A stretch of DNA of 22,221 nucleotides, taken from an uncultured Bacilli bacterium. GTDB lineage: Bacteria > Bacillota_I > Bacilli_A > RF39 > UBA660. A program made the translations under genes and the position numbers. Below are positions 18,290-22,221 of the stretch, in pieces; position 1 is the stretch's first letter, and each line of letters opens with the position of its first letter. The stretch is from NCBI GenBank assembly GCA_934167935.1, contig CAKPMH010000020.1, forward strand, positions 1 to 22,221. The letters run 5' to 3'. The notes beneath the pieces are model-generated. The model was not told where the DNA came from. It searched no databases and was given only the letters and a program-made list of their open reading frames with translations.

Positions 18290-18534
18290 ACATTTTCCTC
18301 CATCACACATACGCACTCAACGTGATGAGTACCAAAACAACGAACATATTGTTTTCCCACATTCTTAAAATTTGTCTCACATATAAATCTTATCATAAAT
18401 TGGTCTTTTTTTCTAGTTGCACCATATCCTTCAATAACTATATAATCAACCAATGCAGTAAAAACATCTTCATCAAAGTCATTTACTATTTTATTTTCTA
18501 CTTTATTAATTTTGATTTCTAGAACATTCTTTTT
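18280..18534 (-). pseudogene. C-terminal remnant of a large serine recombinase fused to a rum tail
   Basis: This open frame of 84 codons has no start codon. Its first part (NDFDEDVFTALVDYIVIEGY, then KKDQFMIRFICETNF) is the typical C-terminal end of large serine recombinases (FDE-x-LF-x-x-LV-x-x-I-V-x-G-GYD...I-x-F...TGF). The last residues switch to THHVECVCVMEENVCV, which looks like the C-terminus of the RlmD/RumA methyltransferase. The join lies at the proposed attachment core (18304-18324). At least 400 residues of catalytic domain are missing. The frame terminates 9 bases inside the HAD phosphatase gene, whose ribosome binding site it contains. Family reading is from motif memory; a profile search would settle it. 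Confidence 0.7.
18304..18324 (-). other. Attachment-site scar A (rum 3'-tail core)
   Basis: Seven codons read HVECVCV. They differ from scar C at three bases, all third-position synonymous (CAC/CAT, TGC/TGT, TGT/TGC), as expected of sequence once under selection as protein code. Upstream is a serine recombinase C-terminus; downstream is the HAD-MFS operon. Confidence 0.6.
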
Positions 18535-18559
18535 TTATTTGCATTCTTCTATTAATAGA

Positions 18560-18589
18560 AACAGATCAGAATAAAAATTCTGATCTGTT
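18560..18589 (-). repeat. Perfect 13-bp inverted repeat (possible terminator)
   Basis: AACAGATCAGAAT and its exact complement flank a 4-base loop. It lies 45 bases after the regulator's stop codon and just before the recombinase remnant. Neither flank has a good T-tract, so it may be a weak bidirectional terminator or the boundary hairpin of an element. Confidence 0.6.
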
Positions 18590-18634
18590 AGATAAATTGT
18601 AATTTGTAGATTATTTTATAATATTATTTAAATA

Positions 18635-19144
18635 TTATTTTTTGTTATTAACTTGTTTATACACATTTCTTTCTATATATGATTTTTTTCTATTAGTTTC
18701 CCATATTCCATAAGTAAAACCTACAATCATAAATATAAATTGTATTCCATTATCTTTTACAAATCCATAAATTATAAATCCTACAATAATAATCATTGCA
18801 ATTGTTAATTCAAAAAAATGCTCTTTATCCCATTTATTATCATAATATTTTATTTTTTCTTTTAATGTAAATGAACTATTTTCTAATGCATTAAATAAAT
18901 TAATATCTGCTTGTTCTTTAAATTTTTCTTCTTTAATTTTTTCACCTGCAAAAAACTCATTTAAAGTAATTCCTAAAATATTACATAAGTCTTTATATAA
19001 AGATACATCAGGCAAACATTTTCCATTTTCCCATTTACTTACCGATTTATCAGTAACACTTAATTTATCTGCTAACTCTACTTGTGTCATCTTTTTTTCC
19101 TTACGACATTCAGCAATTAATTTTCCAATTTTTTCTTGATTCAT
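18635..19144 (-). CDS. XRE-family helix-turn-helix regulator with membrane tail
   Basis: 169 residues from the chosen ATG. The N-terminal Cro/C1-type HTH (IGKLIAECRKEKKMTQVELA...SVTDKSVSKWENGKCLPDV, about residues 6-60) ends in ILGITLNEFFAGE, a common junction in Clostridia and Bacilli regulators. The C-terminal part has two hydrophobic helices (ELTIAMIIIVGFIIYGFV and IQFIFMIVGFTYGIW, about 112-150) and a basic tail, so the protein is probably membrane-tethered. The start is at 19144 because AAGGAG lies 8 bases before it; the in-frame ATG at 19162 is upstream of that site. It sits inside the scar zone between scars A and B and may be element cargo. Confidence 0.85.
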   Translation of the reverse strand: MNQEKIGKLIAECRKEKKMTQVELADKLSVTDKSVSKWENGKCLPDVSLYKDLCNILGITLNEFFAGEKIKEEKFKEQADINLFNALENSSFTLKEKIKYYDNKWDKEHFFELTIAMIIIVGFIIYGFVKDNGIQFIFMIVGFTYGIWETNRKKSYIERNVYKQVNNKK

Positions 19145-19184
19145 AAAATTAACTCCTTCCATAAAATTATTTTATATCATATAT

Positions 19185-19211
19185 CTACTATTTAACACCT
19201 ATTAAAAGTAG
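19185..19211 (-). promoter_or_regulatory. Imperfect dyad upstream of the HTH gene (candidate operator)
   Basis: CTAC-TTTTAA and TTAAATAGTAG are near-complementary arms around TAGGTG, 41-67 bases before the regulator's ATG. Its position suits an autoregulatory operator. A TATAAA -10-like hexamer lies just downstream, with no good -35. Confidence 0.3.
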
Positions 19212-19235
19212 AGTTAAATAAATTGTAATTTATTA

Positions 19236-19691
19236 TTAAATATTAAATTCAACTGCTACATTGAAATTTTCATATTTTTCTTCTTCGTATTCATAGTCAA
19301 TTTCTTTTATAATTCTGTAAGTTCCTTTTGCAAGTTTACCATATGAATTTTCCCAATCAAGTTCAATTTCTTTACTTTCTTTTGCAGAAAGTTCAAATAT
19401 AGGTAGAGTAAAATATAATTCAACATTTATTTTATGCCATTCTCCATCTTTATTAATTTCTATTTCATATGGATTTCCATATTGAAAATTTTTGTCGCTA
19501 TTATTAGTTAAAACTAAAGTTGCACTTTTATTTGTTAATGTTCCTTCTTTAATAGTCATTATAACATCATTTTGTGAGACATTAATATCAGACTTATTTC
19601 CTATATCAAATTCATTTTTTTGCTTTTTACAACCAGTCATTCCCAATACCAAAACCCCACATAATAAAATAGTTAAAATTGTTTTTTTCAT
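19236..19691 (-). CDS. Small lipoprotein with Ig-like (Big_14-type) domain
   Basis: 151 residues. A type II signal peptide (KKTILTILLCGVLVLGMTGC) gives lipidation at Cys20, anchoring the protein to the outer face of the membrane. The mature part (MTIKEGTLTNKSATLVLTNN, then GNPYEIEINKDGEWHKI and KGTYRIIKE) follows the pattern of the bacterial Ig-like Big_14 domain seen in many Bacillota lipoproteins. Function is unknown. GGAGG precedes the ATG. It ends 91 bases before the HTH regulator and may be co-transcribed with it. It lies between scars A and B. Confidence 0.8.
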   Translation of the reverse strand: MKKTILTILLCGVLVLGMTGCKKQKNEFDIGNKSDINVSQNDVIMTIKEGTLTNKSATLVLTNNSDKNFQYGNPYEIEINKDGEWHKINVELYFTLPIFELSAKESKEIELDWENSYGKLAKGTYRIIKEIDYEYEEEKYENFNVAVEFNI

Positions 19692-19751
19692 AATCCTTCC
19701 TCCATTTCAACAAATTACTATTTATATAACTAACATTATATTTGATAATTT

Positions 19752-19949
19752 TCATAAAAATAACCTCATCAATTTTCTTACCATTCTATCTGAAATTTTT
19801 ATAGCTTCTACTAAAACAGGCATATTGAATATTAATTTTCCTATGTGCTTCCAGACTTGCATACCGATAGTGGTTATGATGAAAATAAATATAATACAAT
19901 AATCGTTCTTCCTAAACAATATGTTGTATAACTCTTCAAAAAAGTTTTT
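19752..19949 (-). pseudogene. Unrecognised 65-codon open frame, probable gene scrap
   Basis: This minus-strand frame between stops has a protein-like composition: a charged start (KNFFEELYNILFRKND), a hydrophobic helix (YCIIFIFIITTIGM), then an amphipathic basic stretch (QVWKHIGKLIFNMPVLVEAI) to a TGA. The only ATG is about 30 codons in, without a ribosome binding site. I do not recognise it. It looks like the C-terminal end of a membrane protein whose start has been lost. Confidence 0.3.
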
Positions 19950-20119
19950 CTAATATTACTAGTTAGTTTAACTGCAAAAATTTATAATATTTCTTTCTTA
20001 CATAAATTTAAAAAAAGATTTTAATTAGAAATTACTATAAATTTACCTTCTCCTTTTTTAGCCAACTTGATACTTATAGTTTATGCAAGCATACGATAAA
20101 CAAACTAGATTAAATTTTT

Positions 20120-20329
20120 TTAATAATTTTCTTTCTTCAAAACTCCCAGGTCTAAATAAAATTTCTCATTACATAATAATTGTTCTTTTATTTTCTTTTG
20201 CAATGATGTTTCTTCAGATAGTTTATTATAATCATCACATTCATTTATCTCATATAAAAAATTCATAATATCATTAATACAGTCTTCACCATCTTTAATA
20301 TCAAATAAATTATGAAAAAGTGAAATATT
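20120..20329 (-). pseudogene. C-terminal scrap of an unrecognised protein
   Basis: A 69-residue frame without a start codon has strongly protein-like, acidic sequence (FHNLFDIKDGEDCINDIMNF, then YEINECDDYNKLSEETSLQ, ending LDLGVLKKENY). It begins right after scar B, in the same frame as the rum tail but separated from it by two stops. I do not recognise the family. It is probably the 3' end of a gene truncated by an insertion or deletion at scar B. Confidence 0.4.
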
Positions 20330-20371
20330 TCAATTATATTATAATTTTGATTCCTTATTTTTTCGACATAG

Positions 20372-20392
20372 TACTGAAACACACTCCACATG
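20372..20392 (-). other. Attachment-site scar B (rum 3'-tail core)
   Basis: The frame reads SYHVECVSVLCRKNKESKL then stop, resembling a complete RlmD/RumA C-terminus. Compared with scar A six of seven codons differ, five of them synonymously (one Cys to Ser). Upstream codons run into stops within about 11 codons, so no rum body is attached; instead the sequence matches the element end also found at scar C. Confidence 0.6.
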
Positions 20393-20446
20393 ATATGAAT
20401 GTCTATTATGAATAATTGTATTTTATGTGTATGTTTATAATTGACT
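20372..20446 (-). repeat. 75-bp element end, copy B
   Basis: It aligns without gaps to 21749-21823, with 54 of 75 positions identical by hand count. Conserved blocks include AGTCA-TTATA, ATAAAA, TATTCATAAT and the CATGT-GAGTGTGT core. The outer part is non-coding and common to both copies, so it is probably the terminus of related integrative elements. Confidence 0.7.
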
Positions 20447-20529
20447 ACTTCATAATAAACGTATAACTATTAAGAATGTTTTTTTATGTATATATAACCT
20501 TCTTATAAAAAAATTAGCATAAATTTATA

Positions 20530-21126
20530 TTATATATTTATTATTTTATAAAAAATTTCTTTTATATTTTCGCCTGTTACTTGATAAGCGTTAATGCCAA
20601 GTTGTTTTGCTCCATTTACATTCTTTTGATTATCATCAAAAAATATTATATTATCTGCTTCACAATTAAGTGCATTAATAACTTGTAAATAAATATCGTT
20701 AGATGGTTTTATACATTTAATTTCATATGATAAAAATAAGTAATCAAAATTTATTTTTTTAATTTGCTCTTCATATCTTTTGTAATCCATTAGCCTAAGA
20801 TTAGATAATAGTCCAACTTTATATCCTTTATTTTTTAATTCATTTATAATTTCCATAGTCTCATCATATAAAGAATTATCTAAACTATTATATATTTCAT
20901 AAAATTGATTAATTGATAAATCACTTTTACAAAACTTTAATAATGCTTCAACATGTTCGTCATCTGTGACAAGCCCCATATGAGCTTTTAATACTAAATC
21001 ATCACCCCACCAATATTGTGAAAATTCATCATATGAAATTTTACAATTTAATTTATTATACAAACCATAATCATCTAAAGATTTTGCTAAAACATTTCCA
21101 AGATCAAATAAAAATATTCTATCCAT
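20530..21126 (-). CDS. HAD-superfamily phosphatase (YihX-like, HAD-IA)
   Basis: 198 residues. Motif I is LFDLGNVLA (nucleophile D8) with Gly at the usual second-Asp position, as in the YihX/DLGNV subgroup. Motif II is GLLSNLR, motif III Lys is in CIKPSNDIY, and motif IV is NIIFFDDNQKNVNGAKQLG. The helical C1 cap lies between residues 15 and 90. YihX-type enzymes hydrolyse sugar phosphates such as glucose-1-phosphate; the substrate here is unknown. The ATG is only two bases after the stop of the kinase-like fragment, with GAGGT inside that frame, so the two were an operon. The pair lies between the two 75-bp repeats. Confidence 0.85.
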   Translation of the reverse strand: MDRIFLFDLGNVLAKSLDDYGLYNKLNCKISYDEFSQYWWGDDLVLKAHMGLVTDDEHVEALLKFCKSDLSINQFYEIYNSLDNSLYDETMEIINELKNKGYKVGLLSNLRLMDYKRYEEQIKKINFDYLFLSYEIKCIKPSNDIYLQVINALNCEADNIIFFDDNQKNVNGAKQLGINAYQVTGENIKEIFYKIINI

Positions 21127-21128
21127 AA

Positions 21129-21544
21129 TTATACCTCAATATTACTTTCTATATATTTATAAATATCATTATATGTTTCATATCTATCTAATGAAGTATC
21201 AAAATAACAAATATTATTTGAAATACATTCATTATAAAGATTTATACTATTATTAATTGTTTCTTTTGAAATAGATAAAAGATCTTCCCCACTGTATCCA
21301 TAAGTCCAATCAAGATTAATATCATGTTCTAATATTTTATTTTTCAATTCTCAGCAGAAATTTCTTTACATCCAATACCAATTATTAAAGATTTTTTAAA
21401 TATTTCTTTAGCATTTTTAATTAAAATATCAGCTGAATCAATAACATAATAAATATTTCTTTTTAAATGTATATTATTTTCATTAATTATAAAGTTTATA
21501 AATTTACAAAAATCTTTATTCTCAATTGTATTTTCTACTGTATA
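21129..21544 (-). pseudogene. Frameshifted C-terminal part of a small P-loop kinase-like protein
   Basis: Two frames make one protein. The upstream frame reads ENKDFCKFINFIINENNIHL, then YYVIDSADILIKNAKEIF and LIIGIGCKEISAEN before a TGA at 21344. The next frame, open from a TTG at 21347, continues LKNKILEHDINLDWTYGYSG to the end at 21129, with the late motif NICYFDTSLDRYETYNDIYK. One missing T in the AATTTG region would restore a single frame (SAEN-LKNKI). The C-terminal pattern (DW-T...LL-I...YFDTS--R) resembles uncharacterised P-loop nucleotide/nucleoside kinase-like proteins of Bacillota. The Walker A half is absent, so the gene is dead even without the frameshift. Family call is moderate. 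Confidence 0.55.
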
Positions 21545-21748
21545 TCAAAGTTTTTATATTTATTATTAACTCTACAACACATGCAATCTTATATAGTATG
21601 TGGAAACATATTTTCCACAAACAACCTCCACAATATTTTTTTCAAAAATCAATAAAAGCATCAATTTTTTATCACTTTTTCACCATTTTTGGAACCCTAC
21701 TGAATAGTCGATTTTCTCTTTATTTATAAGGGCTTATTGCCTATTTAA
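21545..21748 (-). other. Gene-free stretch between the kinase pseudogene and scar C
   Basis: No gene seen. It contains an 8-bp inverted repeat, TGTGGAAA/TTTCCACA (21599-21619), whose plus-strand arm TTTTCCACA fits a DnaA-box-like pattern. A 33-codon open frame without a good start covers part of it. If the scars are element junctions, this is where the other end or origin-like region of an element would be. Confidence 0.35.
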
Positions 21749-21769
21749 CACGCATACACACTCAACATG
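21749..21769 (-). other. Attachment-site scar C (rum 3'-tail core)
   Basis: The frame reads RHVECVCVLNRQ then stop, again like an RlmD/RumA C-terminus. The core heptapeptide is identical to scar A with only synonymous differences. It sits in the same orientation as scars A and B. Confidence 0.6.
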
Positions 21770-21823
21770 CCGTGTTCGTTAATTATGAATAGTTGCTTTT
21801 TATATGTTTGGGTATAACTGACT
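21749..21823 (-). repeat. 75-bp element end, copy C
   Basis: Direct repeat of 20372-20446, ungapped, 54 of 75 positions identical by hand count. The two copies bracket about 1.3 kb containing the HAD phosphatase and the kinase-like pseudogene. Confidence 0.7.
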
Positions 21824-21887
21824 ATGTTCTGACATACAAACTGAAATAATATAATGTGTATTATGCATATATCAATTTTTATTTAAA

Positions 21888-22221
21888 TTAATTAAAACTA
21901 TATTCTCTTATTTCACAATTATCTGGCAAATATTTTTCCACCTGTCCATCTTCTGGCAATTCATTAAAATAAAAATAGATTGCCCTAGCTACGCCACCAT
22001 GTGTTACTAAAAGTATATTTTAACCTCTATATTTTTTCTTGATTTCATCTAAAAATAAATTAACCCTTTTAAATAATTCTGGAACTGTTTCTAAATTATC
22101 TATTTTCGTATTTGTTAAAACTCCACAATTTCTTTCTTCTATTTGATCATCATATATTACTTTTATCTTATTAGAATTTATAATATCACAGGTATGTCTT
22201 GTTCTTAAAAGTGGTGAACAA
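21888..22221 (-). pseudogene. Histidine phosphatase gene with in-frame stop, cut by window edge
   Basis: This is the C-terminal two thirds of a phosphoglycerate mutase-like protein. It starts at the edge with SPLLRTRHT, continues IEERNCGVL (the conserved acid region) and ILLVTHGGVARAIYFYF (second catalytic His), and ends REYSFN at 21888. A TAA at 22020-22022 falls just before NILLVTHGG, where the intact paralogue at 1313-1846 has Lys (KDKNILVVTH), so one AAA to TAA change could explain it. The N-terminal RHG motif would lie outside the window. A sequencing error cannot be excluded. Confidence 0.75.

Larger units (their letters stand above)
20021..20529 (-). other. Gene-free stretch holding coding scraps and scar B
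   Basis: No intact gene. From right to left on the minus strand it holds the 75-bp element end and scar B (20372-20446), the 69-codon scrap (20120-20329), and a short frame at 20021-20080 reading SIKLAKKGEGKFIVISN, which looks like a protein C-terminus. The remainder is AT-rich without features I can support. Confidence 0.5.

Noticed and set aside
18290..18316. An earlier start for the Cof-type HAD phosphatase at 18316.
   Set aside because: It would place the GGAGG ribosome binding site inside the coding region and add nine residues before the normal N-terminus of the family.
19492..19902. A 136-codon plus-strand open frame crossing the lipoprotein start.
   Set aside because: Half of it is antisense to a clear signal peptide and Ig-like domain, and the rest has no recognisable motif or ribosome binding site.
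21344..21346. TGA read as tryptophan (Mycoplasma code), which would extend the kinase-like fragment.
   Set aside because: Trp is encoded by TGG throughout, and TGA serves as the natural stop of the RDD gene overlapping lysS. The standard code fits better.
21595..21618. The peptide VENMFPHT, resembling the VDMFPHT stretch just upstream of HVE in RlmD, as the 5' part of a rum gene.
   Set aside because: The frame is only 20 codons between stops, the DNA is accounted for by the inverted repeat there, and the match is short. It is suggestive given the neighbouring tails but not supportable alone.
1..22221. tRNA, rRNA, riboswitch or CRISPR array.
   Set aside because: No cloverleaf-like G+C-rich segment, no T-box or other recognised leader ahead of lysS or elsewhere, and no regularly spaced repeats were seen on reading both strands.

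Overview
The window is very AT-rich bacterial DNA (by eye about a quarter G+C). Genes are tightly packed and every convincing one is on the minus strand. Strong GGAGG-type ribosome binding sites, TATAAT/TGnTATAAT promoters, U-tracted terminators, Trp encoded by TGG and TGA used as an ordinary stop all fit a low-GC Bacillota with the standard bacterial code. A gut commensal is plausible because of the arylsulfate sulfotransferase, but I cannot name a species.

Reading in the direction of transcription (right to left), positions 4923-30 hold a housekeeping operon: dusB, an RDD membrane protein, lysS, a histidine phosphatase and ackA, closed by two hairpins. Positions 9478-4930 hold topB, a sirtuin, an unrecognised 262-residue protein and an RluA-type pseudouridine synthase. 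Positions 16368-9484 hold four largely independent genes: a metallophosphoesterase, a lone SF1 helicase fused to a DUF2726 nuclease-like domain, a class I methyltransferase, and a membrane-anchored arylsulfate sulfotransferase. Several boundaries are very compact: the -35 of the next promoter lies inside or against the terminator of the previous gene. Positions 18289-16386 hold a Cof-type HAD phosphatase with an MFS transporter.

The right-hand 4 kb (about 18280-22221) looks different: a graveyard of mobile-element insertions. Three short sequences in the same orientation (18304-18324, 20372-20392, 21749-21769) each encode HVEC-V-C/S-V, which I read as the C-terminal tail of the 23S rRNA uracil methyltransferase RlmD/RumA (rum), although no body of that gene is present. 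The rum 3' end is a known integration target of serine-recombinase elements. Consistent with this, the first scar is fused in frame to the C-terminus of a large serine recombinase. The other two share an ungapped 75-bp element end (54/75 identical by hand count) and flank a small kinase-like pseudogene plus HAD phosphatase module. Between the scars are a helix-turn-helix regulator, an Ig-like lipoprotein, coding scraps, and at the window edge a histidine phosphatase gene broken by an in-frame stop.

The main novelty candidate is this layered rum-tail attachment zone. The helicase-DUF2726 protein is a possible single-gene defence factor, but its neighbours have their own signals and do not form an evident operon with it. 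No tRNA, rRNA or CRISPR array was seen.
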